Notes under the pieces: model-generated
The model's input: only the letters and a program-made list of their open reading frames with translations
The model's database searches: none
Told to the model about the DNA's origin: nothing
Origin: Microplitis mediator
Lineage: Eukaryota; Arthropoda; Insecta; Hymenoptera; Braconidae
Direction: 5' to 3'
Length of the DNA: 64,000 nucleotides
Assembly (NCBI RefSeq): GCF_029852145.1
Contig: NC_079972.1
Location: 2,132,901 to 2,196,900 of the forward strand
Translations under genes and position numbers: made by a program
Shown: positions 1 to 10,495 of the stretch, in pieces
Numbering within the stretch: position 1 is the stretch's first letter
How the letters are laid out: each line of letters starts with the position of its first letter

Positions 1-504
1 ACGCAGTAGCTAAAGAATATTATTTTTAAATAAAATATTAATTGAATATAAATTAAGTTTAATTATATATTTATGAATTAAATATTTAGGAAATTGTGAT
101 TGATAATTAATATTATGCGAAAGTCACAACTTATAAAATCCTAGAAGCAGAATGAACACAAGAGCTTGTTCTTCTGAAGAATGGACTTACCTAAATAACG
201 AATTTTTTATCGGTCTTTCCATTAAAAAAAATCGAGGATTTTTATTTTAACAGTTGGCAGTTTGAAAACTAAAGACAGCTGTGTGGCGGGTTATTCACCA
301 TGGATAAAAAAGACAAAGACATATCTTGATATAATTATGGCCGTAATTGTAGTAGTGGGGAAATTTAAATTTTATTATACCTAATGCACATTCAAAACGA
401 TTTTATGAACCAAGTTCTTCAAAGTGGATATTAGAAATTCAATTAAATAAAAAATAAACATATCCCTGAAAGCCAGACTTTCAGATCAGAAAGTTGGTCT
501 ATGT
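1..504. other. AT-rich sequence with no recognised gene
   Basis: No reading frame of useful length and no recognisable repeat was seen here. It is probably intergenic or old repeat sequence. Confidence 0.5.
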
Positions 505-780
505 GAGTTGCGATTAACTTGACGACAAGTTGTTGACAACTTTCGGCTTTTGTAACTGTTCAGTACAAGTTGACATGCCAGTTTCCCAGAAAATTGACGA
601 TAATCTACTGCCGCAACTTGCCGCCAACTTTGAAAAAAAATTGGAAGCAACTTTTCGTTAACTCATGTAATACCAACTTTAGCCGCTAATTTTCTCAGAA
701 AGATGCCATCAACTTATGGAATTGCCAACTTGGTGACAGGTTGCGGCAGTAGATTGTCGCCAAGTTGCTGCTAACTTGGC
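505..780. repeat. Foldback MITE-like hairpin
   Basis: The core is an inverted repeat. A block at about 595-625 containing TAATCTACTGCCGCAACTTG is matched in reverse complement at about 735-766. The whole stretch is rich in variants of CAACTTG and CAAGTTG on both strands. There is no coding capacity. It lies directly before the Harbinger target site and could be an older MITE into whose flank the Harbinger element inserted. Confidence 0.55.
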
Positions 781-803
781 TATCAGAGATATTACAAAAA
801 ACT

Positions 804-853
804 GAGTGTGTTCAGCCGGTGAAAGTTCTTAGTAGTCTGAGTAAGTTACTCAG
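804..853 (+). repeat. Harbinger left terminal inverted repeat
   Basis: This 50-bp repeat matches the reverse complement of 5132-5181 with two mismatches. It contains the internal palindrome CTGAGTAAGTTACTCAG. Confidence 0.88.
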
Positions 854-1036
854 CGCACTGAACTAAGTTTTCGGTCTGGACACTTTACAGATACTAACTA
901 ACTTTTTTCTGGCCGCCATTTTACTTAGTATACATTTTACCGCGTAAACCACTAAAGTAAACAATAATAATTAGTAAAGTGCAAATCTGTACATGTATGC
1001 TTTCTGTAAAATTTGCATTAGTTAAGTAACTTAAAA

Positions 1037-2488
1037 ATGAAAGAAAATAATGTGTATAAGGAGCATTACGATCATAATCGTGTAGTTTTTGAAATATGTG
1101 CTACAAGAGAATTTTATTATCAACTGGTTACCGGTAAGTATAAATGAGGTTATAAAAAGTAATCTCGAGTTTTGAAAATAAATAAATAATATAAAAATTT
1201 ATATATATATACATCGACAACATAAATAAATTTAAGAAATAATTAATAAATAATAACTTGAAAATTGTTAAACTGCTCTTTAAAAAATTGAGCAATTCCT
1301 GGGTAAATTTTTCTAAATTTAATTTTTTCATACAATTTATTTATTCGTTACTAAAAAAATTATTTATGTCTTGAATTTATACGTATTGATTGTAATAAGA
1401 TATATGTAAAAATTTAATAATATTCATTAAATATTTCTTACACAGATTATGACTATGCCACATCTTATTTCCAAGAGTTAACAAACCAAAATGTCAGCAT
1501 TCAAAATGATGATAAAAATATTCTTAATACTGAGAAAGAGAACGTGAATGAAAATCTATTTGAGGGACTGGAAAACATGGAAGAAGAAGTTGATGAAGAA
1601 GGTTTTGTATAAATTTGTGAATTTATGCTGAGTCTCATATTTTTCGGTTTATTGAAATTAACTTGTTCTTTTCTATGATTTTTCTTTATAAATCCAGATG
1701 ATAATGGCGCATGGGATGAAGCAGCTATAAAATTGATGTTTCATGAGTATTCTATCAGAAAAAACAAATTTAGAAGCCCGAAAATTAAGAAAAAAACACT
1801 TTGGCGTGAAATGTCTGAAGTATTCAAAGAGCACAACTTAAATAAGTCAGCGGATGCATTATCCAAAAAATTTAATAACTTGAAGGGGACTTATTCCACT
1901 AAGAAGAAAAATAATTCCAAAAAAACCACGGGAGCTGGCCGTAGGTCATAGCCATGGTTGAAAGCTATGGATGAAATATTTCTGAATGATGTTTCAATAA
2001 ATTTTCAACGCGATGCTGTTACGAGTATGCCTGCAGGTGAAAACGATGAAGTTTTAAATTTATCGAAGTCTTTGTCTGGATATGTACTAAAATAATTCCG
2101 TATAGTGATTATTAATATCCTAAGAAGTACTATCTCTAACTTAATAATTAATTGTAGCTCGAAGAATGGTGAATCTCATTTTTCAGTGAACAATAAGGTA
2201 ACAGCTTTAACATCTAAAGATGTTAATTCTGCAGAAAGTATTGAAATAACATCACCTAAAACTTATAAGTCAGCTAGAGGAAAAAATACCTATTGTCATC
2301 GACAAAAACAACTGGATTTAAACTCAAACAAGTTGGAAGTCATGCGAGGGCTAAAAGAAACACTTGAGGCGTGTAAAAAATCGCAACAAGAGAATATGTT
2401 GATTTGGACAGAAAAAATGAACGAACTAACTCAAGTGTACAAAGAACGTAATGAGATATTGAAGAAAATGTCTGAATCTCAAAAATGA
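1037..2488 (+). pseudogene. Harbinger Myb/SANT-like accessory protein, spliced, with stop codons
   Basis: An ATG at 1037 opens a short exon ending at a GTAAGT donor (1132). The next exon begins after an acceptor near 1445 and reads through an acidic stretch to about 1600, then a third begins near 1699. The third exon encodes a basic Myb/SANT or MADF-like trihelix (KKKTLWREMSEVF, SADALSKKFNNLKGTY). In Harbinger elements this partner carries DNA binding and nuclear import of the transposase. A TAG at 1949-1951 interrupts the frame in the GRRS region, and coding similarity resumes in frame after it. The last exon (about 2157-2488) is rich in Lys and Glu and looks coiled-coil (LEVMRGLKETLEACKK). 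Exon borders are inferred from splice consensus only. Confidence 0.65.
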
Positions 2489-2965
2489 AATTTATTCTAT
2501 AATATTAAATGAATAGGTTCAAAGACAATATTAATCTAAACTAATATATTCTAGGAGACTTTTGTAAATGTTAGTCTTTAAACTTAATTGACGTGATACA
2601 TATAATTAGAAATTCAATATTTGTTGTAACCTCCAATTTAATTGTAATTTTTAATAGCTAAATTATATTTAAGCTCAACAAAAATTCTAGACTGAAATAA
2701 CCAAAAGACTTTTAAAAAGTTAAGAGTAGTCGCTAATGAGTAATATATATGTCCTTGTTGAATAAATTATAATTTTATTAAACTTTAAGTAAACATCAAA
2801 CTATCGATATTAAGTTTATGTTGAATATTAAAAAATACTATCATTCTATAGTTATATATGCTAATATTAAGGTAAATCGGTATAAAATAATTAAGTGAGG
2901 ATGTTATGAGTAATTAATAACTTATGAAATGTGATAGTATTCATATTCAGTTAAACCGAATATAA

Positions 2966-3114
2966 AATACGTATCTCTAAGCGTGATATGATTAAAAAAA
3001 GTTTATTCTGTCGTAATACGTATCTCTAAGCGTTATATGTTTAATAAAAAGTTTATTCTATCGTAATACGTTTCTCCAAGCGTTATATGTTTAAAAAAAA
3101 GTTTATTCTTTCGC
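2966..3114. repeat. Three tandem copies of a ~50-bp unit inside the Harbinger element
   Basis: Each unit begins AATACGTATCTCTAAGCG or a close variant and ends GTTTATTCTNTCG. The array lies between the 3' ends of the two convergent Harbinger genes. The rest of 2489-3313 is AT-rich with nothing else recognised. Confidence 0.8.
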
Positions 3115-3313
3115 AATATAAAAGTAAAAAAGTGTACTACATTGTTTATACCTAAATATTTAATGCATAATTTCTCAAATTATCTATGTTATTAAATTTA
3201 TAAGCATGTTCTGACTAAAAATAAAAGAAAATGTGTTTTCAAAGAAATGTGTAGTTTTATAAATTTTCTTTATTCCAATAGATTAAAAAATATATCTATC
3301 AATCTTCAGCTAG

Positions 3314-4419
3314 TTACATTGAATTCATAATATTATTTCGTTTTGCTTTAGCATCTGCATTTTCATTCTGCTCCTCGTCATTCACATCAATGTCCATTTC
3401 ATTGCCGTTATCAATATTATTATCGTTATTGTTGATATTTCCGCCCAGAAAATTATTCCAAACATTTACATCGCCTCGAATCAAAATAAAATTATGTAAG
3501 GTACACGCTGCGGAAACGATTTTAATGGCCATTTGAACAGATTTAACGTTTAAATATTGTAATCTGCGAAATTTTCCTTTCAATAAACCAAACGCACGCT
3601 CAATTATTGATCAGCATGATGCATGCTTCACATTATAATTTACTTGCTCTCTGGTGAGGTGACCATTATCTTTAAAAGGAGTTAGAAGGTTCATCATCAG
3701 TGGATAAGCAGAATCACCGAGTATGTGTTGATTAGGCCGTAACAGTGGATTTTCAGCATCTGTTAGTCGAGTAAACAGTGTAGAAGATCTAAAAACAGAT
3801 GCATCGTGTGCTCTACCGGGTCTTCCAATCAATACGTCAATGAATTTCCCATTATAATCACATGTACCTAGAGAATAAAATTGAATTTCTGCCGTTAAAC
3901 TATCGATATTAGAAGTGACTTGTAAACATTCTGTGAGAGAGTCATTATATCATTAATGCTCTATTTTAACATAGACACGTACCATGTCATATAGATTTTT
4001 TAATATGTAAATAATTATTATACCTTGCAATATTATTGAGTGTTTCTCTTTTCTGTTGTAATAGTCGTTAGCATTGCCTGATGGTTGCAAAATTTCTATA
4101 TGAGAACCATCAATCGCTCCAATTATTCCGGGAAACCCTTGTAGCTTTGTCAAAAATCCCTAAAGACCATTTAATCAGACACCATTACGTGTTTAAAACG
4201 ATCTTTCATACTTACAGCTTCAATAGCTTCGCATTCATTTGCATCGGGCCAACGAATGAACTGAGGTAAGAGATGGGTCAATACCTCAACGATTTCTTTA
4301 AATATCAAGTGAGCGGTAGACTTAGGTAATCCAAATCTGTCAGCAACTGAGCGAAAACTATCTGGAGTAGCTAAAATTCAAATAGTTAACAGTATTTTTT
4401 TTCGCAGAGGGATTAAATT

Positions 4420-4455
<36 letters not shown>

Positions 4456-4977
4456 TTCATTATTGTTATTGGGAATATGTGGCCTGATGACATTTTCTAG
4501 CGCCTATAAACCAAATTTTCAGTTGTAAATCTTCATAAATTCAGACTGGTGTAATTTTTGCTTACCTCTACAGATTCTCGTGACATCCGAAAATGAGAGT
4601 GAAATTCATGATCGGTGTAGTTTGGAATGACTTCTTCAAAATAATGTAATATTCTCGCAGGAGCATCATTACGTGGATTTATGTCCATACCATTCTCTTC
4701 AAACTCCATAATTAGGGCCTCCGCTTCATTCATAATGTTTCCGAAACCTTAATATAAATAAAAAATAGTTTTTAATCATTCAAAAATTAATATTATATCT
4801 ACTATTGTTAAACGAATTTTCATTTGTCTAGTGTTTCTACATCAGTTTTTACATTATTCACTTTAACAAATTCATCCACTTACCGTTTAATGGAAATTGA
4901 TGCGCTAAATTATTAATATCTTCAAGAGGATCAAATAGCATTTCATCCATTAAAATATTATTCAATATATTATCCAT
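3314..4977 (-). pseudogene. Harbinger DDE transposase (DDE_Tnp_4 type), decayed
   Basis: Reading on the minus strand from an ATG at 4977, short exons are separated by introns with GTAAG donors (near 4884 and 4566). The order fits a PIF/Harbinger transposase: acidic N-terminus, helix-turn-helix-like block (SFRSVADRFGLPKSTAHL), first Asp in GAIDGSHIEI near 4110, second Asp in LGDSAYP near 3710, and the catalytic Glu in ERAFGLLKGKFRRL near 3590. It would act as a nuclease and strand transferase on the element's own TIRs. At least two in-frame stops are visible, one just before the helix-turn-helix block near 4370 and one just before the Glu block near 3612. The copy is therefore dead. Confidence 0.85.
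4421..4455. repeat. (ATC)n microsatellite in the transposase gene
   Basis: A run of TCA/ATC trinucleotides. On the minus strand it encodes a poly-Asp stretch in the region between the N-terminal block and the helix-turn-helix of the Harbinger transposase. Confidence 0.9.
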
Positions 4978-5131
4978 CAGAACTTACTTATTTTGATATA
5001 AATAATATCAGCAATAAATAAGACAACACGAGCAAACAGGTTATGACTCCCTAAACTATAGTAAGAGCTAACAGCGTGTCCAGGCCGAAAACACACTGCA
5101 CTCAGACAAACAGACCAAAATTTCTTTTAGG

Positions 5132-5181
5132 CTGAGTAACTTACTCAGACTACTAAGAACTTTCATCGGCTGAACACGCTC
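5132..5181 (-). repeat. Harbinger right terminal inverted repeat
   Basis: Partner of the left repeat. It is followed directly by the ACT target duplication at 5182-5184. Confidence 0.88.
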
Positions 5182-5184
5182 ACT

Positions 5185-5429
5185 GAAATAGTAGAAAGTA
5201 AATTTTAAAAAACAACTTGGATTTTTAATACAAATATATAAGTAAATGTTGGTATGTTTAATAACCCTCTAACAAATTTCTAAAAACTAATAAGTCTATA
5301 ACAAATTTTGAACTTGGGGAATAATAATTTAATGAAAATAAAAAAATATATAAAATAAAAAATTATTATATCTATAATAAACGATAAAAAAAGCGAATGG
5401 TTACTAAAGAATCATTGGTTCATAAGAAT
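5185..5429. other. AT-rich spacer
   Basis: No gene or repeat recognised between the Harbinger right end and the first MITE copy. Confidence 0.5.
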
Positions 5430-5627
5430 GATACTGAAGTTAGCAAACATCTGATAATTTGTTGATTATTTTTTTTACAATAAATTATAAAAAAACAATA
5501 TATTTAAAAAAATTGCACCTGTAGTTTTTTAAATTTTTTGCATGTGCAATTTTTTTTTTTTCTTTTTGTAAATGATTTGTTGAAAAAAAAATCTGAAAAT
5601 TGCTAATTGTCTGCTAACTTCAGGATC
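5430..5627. repeat. 198-bp MITE family, copy 1
   Basis: It begins GATACTGAAGTTAGCA and ends TGCTAACTTCAGGATC, so the termini are imperfect inverted repeats. The internal TTGCACCTGTAG and CATGTGCAATT blocks recur in the copies at 9997-10193 and 29178-29375. All three copies are almost the same length and none has coding capacity. Confidence 0.85.
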
Positions 5628-7269
5628 ATGTTCATAATAATTTTTGTACTATTCATTGAGAAAAAATTAATAAAACAATTGGAATCATAAAAATTATGAA
5701 ACTTCCGAGTTCTACATAAATGCACAGGAAATGATCGAAGTTAGGGTACGTATAAAATTTAAAAAACTATAAAGAAAAAAATTGTTGTTTTTCATTTCTA
5801 TTTATTAAAGATAAAAAGAAAAAATCATAAGATAACGATAGTAACATAAATCTTTGCGAACATTTTTTTTAATTTATTGATGATTTTCACAAAAATTGTT
5901 ATTTTGTTTAATCAAAAAGATAGATTAATAGTAGAAAACTGCATGATAAAACAAGAACAGAAGAGAAAGTGATAATAACATACTAACTATTACTATAAAT
6001 GAAATATAAAATTTATGAATAATTATTAAAGAAAACATGTTTTTTTGATATCTACGTAATTCAATAATCTCTTAATAAGAAACATCCAATAAAATGTCAT
6101 CAGAATTGCCAACGATCAAACGAAAAATAACGATGGTGCTTTAAAAATATCGGTATTAGTCCTAAACATTTTTAAAATGTTAGCAACTGCACTGAAAAAA
6201 ATAATCGCTGGCAGCTAGCGATTATTTTTTTTTGTGTAACAAAATTTTTGAATTGGAGCATTTTTATAAAATCAATAATAAGAAAGGTCAGCAGAATTAG
6301 GTATATAAAAAATTGTATTTTACACCATAATTTTTTCTGATATTCATAAAGACAACCTTTTTTTCATCGAAAACTGAAAAAAAAAGTTTGGAAAATTCAA
6401 AAGTGCACGACTCATAATGCTTATTTGATCGTAAACTTTAAAATATTCCGTAAGGGTAATGTCGTAGGCAAAAGAAAATAAATAAAATTTGAAGTACAAA
6501 TGTTATTTATTTAAATAGAAATAATAAAAAAAAAAAAATAAGAAATTTCAAACGTAAAAAATTCCGAAATTTTTCGCCGTACGATCTGTGAAAAATTTTA
6601 CGTTTTTTTTTTCTATTTTGATTTTTTTTTTACTTGTTTATTTATTATTTTTATTTATTTATTTATTTATTCGTCTTATCTCAATTTTTTATATTTTTAT
6701 TTTCGAAATACCCGCGCCAAATGAATTGGTTAGAAGTATGGCGCAGGCACACTGGGTGATAGTACGAAAAAAAAAAAATACCACGCATGCGCACTTGTTA
6801 AGACGAATGTCCATACATACTTAGGCTAAAATTAAAGAAAATGCGATTTAATTTTTTATTAATTATAATTGCATATCATAAAGTTAGATAGCCATTTTCA
6901 AAATCAAATCCTTCTAGGGCAAAACGGGTCGTTAAAAAAAAATGGAGTTAAATTATGGATTCTTTTTCGAGATATTGTGTTTTCAAGCTACAAAATTTTT
7001 TTACTGCTTAACGGGAAAATTTTTTAGTTTATTTTAATGATTTTCTCATTTCTATTGCACTGAATTGATTTGTGAAAATTGCATAAATAATCTTTATCAC
7101 ATTGTCTGTGAATTGGTGCATCATTTGAGATGTTTCTGTTCACTAATAAGACGATAATAACAGAAATAGTTGTAGAAAGGAGGCGAAAAAAAATTTTCGA
7201 TCGTAAAGCACTCCCTAATGCTTCGCATTATGAGTCGTGCAAAAAAAAAGAAAGATAGTAATAAGCCTG
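5628..7269. other. AT-rich sequence with a short perfect-type hairpin
   Basis: Homopolymer A and T runs dominate. A compact hairpin at 6190-6236 pairs AATAATCGCTGGC with GCTAGCGATTATT and is flanked by CACTG and GTG. A related hairpin occurs at 24,724-24,809. Short open frames here come from (TTTA)n runs (about 6640-6675) and are not believed. Confidence 0.6.
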
Positions 7270-7995
7270 ATGATAATCGCTTATCCAAAAAATTAAACGA
7301 ACAAAAAAATTTCATAAATTTTTCAGTGATTTTTAGAAGGCTGCATTTTTGTGAAAAGTATTCGTATCGAAAAAATAAAAAAAGCAAATTGAAGCTTGAA
7401 ATCTTTAGTTGAAAGATCTTCCAGCAAAATATTTTTTCGAGCCACAGTTTTTGCGGAATCATAAGAAAATGGTCGAGACAAAATTTTTCTAAATTTTTTG
7501 GTTTTGTTTTTTAGGTCTACGGGGCCGGGAAAAATTTTTTCAAAAAAACGAATTCATGGCTCGTATAGAAAATTTATTCAGCTACAATTTGCTTTTTTTG
7601 GTTTCTCTGTACGACAATTTTCTGCTAAGATATCAGCCTTCAAATGAAAAAGAATCCTTTTGTCTTTGATTATTGATATCTCAGCAAATAATGGCCGCAC
7701 AGTAATTGAAAGGGCAGTTCAAAAAACTTGAATAAATTCCCTACAATCTCCGTTTTCGATTTTTTAAAAAAAAAAAATTTTTTTTCATCCTTGATATCCA
7801 TTTGAAAACCCTTAAAAAATGACCATTTTTAGGTTTTTTAGTCGACTCATCGTTACTCCACAAATATTGATAGAAAAAATCATGTTGCCAGGTAATTTTA
7901 CAGCTTAATGTACCTTCAAAAACCCTAGAAATTTTCAGATTGATCCATTGAACCGATTGTCCGGGCCGATTGCTCAAAGTTTTACAAAACAATTA
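7270..7995. repeat. Long dispersed repeat family, copy A
   Basis: This stretch is collinear, in the same orientation, with 26,815-27,545. Shared blocks include CTTTTGTCTTTGATTA, ATATCTCAG, AACTTGAATAAAT and the end motif AATTAAAGGA. Both copies are ~720 bp and diverged by many substitutions. No protein-coding frame is conserved between them, so it looks like a non-autonomous element or an old satellite-like unit. Confidence 0.7.
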
Positions 7996-8290
7996 AAGGA
8001 ACAAGTTTTGTTCCTTAATTTGTGTCATCATTACCAAAATGAAAAAACCAATTTTTTTCGGATTTTCTTTCATTTTTGCGTTAGTTATTCAGTAAATGTA
8101 AAGGTAATGGGAAAAAAAAAATTTTCTGAAAAACGATATAAAACAAGAATTTTTTTACGTTTTATTCAGTTTTTGTTTTTTTTTTTTTCGTTTTTCGGAA
8201 AATTTTTTTTTTTTCCCATTCTATTTATGAAATTTTTTTGTTCCTTTAATTTTTTGGATAAGTGTATTTCAAAACACCATCCGTTCGAAC
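7996..8290. repeat. Inverted fragment of the same dispersed repeat
   Basis: TTTTTTGTTCCTTTAATTTTTTGGATAAG near 8232-8260 is the reverse complement of the copy A start near 7273. The junction near 7990-8020 contains the palindrome AAGGAACAAGTTTTGTTCCTT. This indicates a head-to-head or foldback arrangement of two repeat ends. Confidence 0.55.
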
Positions 8291-8518
8291 TCAATCAATC
8301 TTTTGGTGTTTTTGCAAACTCACTTGCAATTGACTTTCTTTCATCTTAAGCTCATTATTTTTTAGCTTGAGCTGCCGCTCCAAGAATTTCAGCTCAAGCT
8401 CTGCACGCTCACGCATCAGTTGTAATTTTTCTGGGATCATTTGATCCTCTTCTTTTAATCCCGTCTGCTGCGTAATCACAACTACATTCAAATTTGAATG
8501 TAGTTGCACTTCAAGCAA
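8291..8518 (-). pseudogene. Coiled-coil protein fragment
   Basis: A 75-residue open frame on the minus strand is strongly charged and leucine-heptad-like (RAELELKFLERQLKLKN, ELKMKESQLQ), as in the C-terminal coiled coil of many transposon-associated MADF/Myb proteins. No start context or neighbouring exon was identified. It could be the last exon of a lost element gene; function unknown. Confidence 0.35.
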
Positions 8519-9485
8519 ATAGAGGCAGCACCTACTGGGGCCTAGTGTCTAGCAATTAAAACTTGACTTGCGCAGTGCGACGCATGCGCGTATGAATTTC
8601 CTGCCTCGTGTCAAGAAGACCGACGCCATTATTCTTGCGTTCAGATTATTTCAAGTGACACCACGTGTTTTTCATAATCTATTAAATTTGCACTCATCTC
8701 GAGTAAATAAATAAAAGTCATTCATTAATTACATTAAGGGTTCATAACTCTCTATAAAAATATTATTATTTTTATAATTGCGAGCACCGGAGCTCAGAAA
8801 ATAAACAATAAAAACATCAAGCAATCCAGTGATCTACAACCTGTTCCTGAGGAGGTTAATTCTACGGAAATTCGTACAGGTGCTTAATTTCTACTTTATA
8901 AATTAATTCGTGCTCATAAAAGTAAAAGACTCAGTTTTATTATTTATTTAATTATCATTATGCTCAATTTCTAACTTAAATGAAAATTATTTTTTGCTCG
9001 GTAGTTTCTGCTATCATGCTACCACGTGTTCAACAAATAAATTAAAATCAGTGTAATTTATTCTGAGCTCATTAAATTCAATTCAATCAAGTGATCATTA
9101 TTATTAAAACTCAATAACACTCATTCAGTGCTATTATAAATAGTAATTAATGTGTTCAATAATTAACTTCGCTCGGTAACCTCTGATTTCATGTTACTTT
9201 TCATTCTGACAATTTTGCGATTAACTCAGTGTTCAATTAAACTCAACTTAATTATTTTAAATCGTTTATTCACTCGAGCTCAATTCAATAATTTGTAATC
9301 AATTATTTACGTATTCATGAGCTCAGACATTTAACAGTATTGATAAATTAAATCAACGATTTAATTTGTAACCCAGTGATATTTTGTGCTGTGACAAATA
9401 AAAATATTGTTATATTTTTAAATATGCGTATTTTTCCAACATCTTAACCACCAACCAGTCCTGGCATGCATTTATTTTATTATTA
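8519..9485. other. Non-coding sequence, no gene recognised
   Basis: Repeated short motifs of the type CTCAGTG, GTGTTCAA and AATTAATT are scattered through it. The block at 8550-8640 is richer in CpG (CGACGCATGCGCG) than its surroundings. It may be untranslated or LTR-like sequence, but no paired termini were found. Confidence 0.4.
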
Positions 9486-9905
9486 TTACAACACCGTCAT
9501 TTGTTTGGCTGTTTGTTCTGCATCTTCACTTTTTAGTTCGGGTGGGTCGTCTTTTTTTTCATCCTGAGCTTGTTTCACGTGTAGACCGTTGGACACATCC
9601 TCAACTTGTTGTTGAAGCTTTTGCGGTTGTAATTCCATCTGATTTTGAAAGCTAGTTTTCTGAAGCATCGACTCTTGCTCTTTATCAGACTGACGTTGCT
9701 TCGAGCATACAGCGCAATTCTTGCAGTACTGCTGTCATCGGTCACAGTTGCAAATCTTCGGTGTATAGCTGCATTTTTGTGTCAGCTGGATACAATCATG
9801 CCAACACATATATTGTTCGGGTCCCATCTGGTAAAAATCACGACCACGGCCGCGACCGCAGTATTGATACCAATTTCGACGTTAAAAGCCACCGTTCGAT
9901 CCTCT
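9486..9905 (-). other. Possible degraded coding fragment, Gln- and Cys-rich
   Basis: On the minus strand, a frame ending near 9486 reads through a Gln-rich segment (MELQPQKLQQQVEDV) to an acidic C-terminus. Just upstream, near 9700-9800, another frame is cysteine-rich (CWHDC, KNCAVCSKQR) with a CGRGRGRD segment, interrupted by a stop. I do not recognise the family. The somewhat higher G+C of 9690-9905 supports former coding sequence, but only weakly. Confidence 0.25.
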
Positions 9906-9996
9906 GTGACGGGGAAATGAAGCTAAAATAATTCAAGATATATATAGCACGTTTTATAATCAAAAGTAGAACATAGTCATCGTCTAAAATTTTTAT

Positions 9997-10193
9997 GATC
10001 CTGACGTTAGCAGACAATTAAAAATTTTTGAATTTTATTTTCAACAATTGAATGGGAAAAAAATAAAAACAAAAATATGCACAAGTAGAAAATTAAGAAA
10101 CTATAGGTGCAATTTTTGAAATATTTTTTTTTTTCAAATTTATCGTTTTTAAAAAAATTCAAAAATTATTAGACGGCTGCTAATTTCAGTATC
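9997..10193. repeat. 198-bp MITE family, copy 2
   Basis: Opposite orientation to copy 1: it begins GATCCTGACGTTAGCAGAC and ends TAATTTCAGTATC. The internal ATGCACAAGTAGAAAATT and CTATAGGTGCAATTTT blocks match the other copies in reverse complement. Confidence 0.85.
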
Positions 10194-10495
10194 ATAAAAT
10201 TTTTTACACTTACTTTGTAAGTTATTCATCGACTTTGAATTGATTCCGGGTGGGACGATGCTATTATCAGATAAAGTTTTGTTCACTTTCATTTGACTGC
10301 CAGTTTTAGCTGCAGGAATTAAAGGAAAAAAAAAATATTTTCTAGCAGATAACTTATCTTCTAAAATTTGGAAAACAAATCAATGATAAAAAATTACCAT
10401 TCAACGCAGGTTTATAGTCCTTTTGACGACCTGTCAAGCGCAAGCGCAAGCGCCATTTTGAAAAGGCGGCAATATGAAAGTTTCAGGCACTTTTC
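10194..10495. other. Spacer upstream of the SAP gene
   Basis: Contains a short direct repeat GCGCAAGC near 10,437-10,455 and CATTTTGAAAAGGCGG. It could include the 5' untranslated region and promoter of the SAP gene, but no TATA element is clear. Confidence 0.35.

Larger units (their letters stand above)
804..5181. mobile_element. PIF/Harbinger DNA transposon, complete ends, decayed genes
   Basis: The 4.4-kb element is bounded by 50-bp terminal inverted repeats starting GAGTGTGTTC / ending GAACACGCTC. The 3-bp direct repeat ACT flanks it on both sides (801-803 and 5182-5184). Three-base target duplications are the hallmark of PIF/Harbinger. Two divergent genes lie inside, as is usual for the family: a Myb/SANT-like DNA-binding protein on the plus strand and a DDE transposase on the minus strand. 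Both have in-frame stops, so the copy is presumably non-autonomous, although the ends look usable in trans. Confidence 0.9.

Noticed and set aside
2966..3114. CRISPR-like repeat array
   Set aside because: Units are contiguous with no unique spacers, and the genome is eukaryotic. It is a plain tandem repeat.
6588..6824. Phe/Leu-rich putative membrane peptide
   Set aside because: It is a translation of T-rich and (TTTA)n sequence.
9645..9920. Plus-strand membrane-like 91-codon frame
   Set aside because: It is antisense to a more plausible Cys/Gln-rich frame, and its Leu/Val richness comes from that complementarity.
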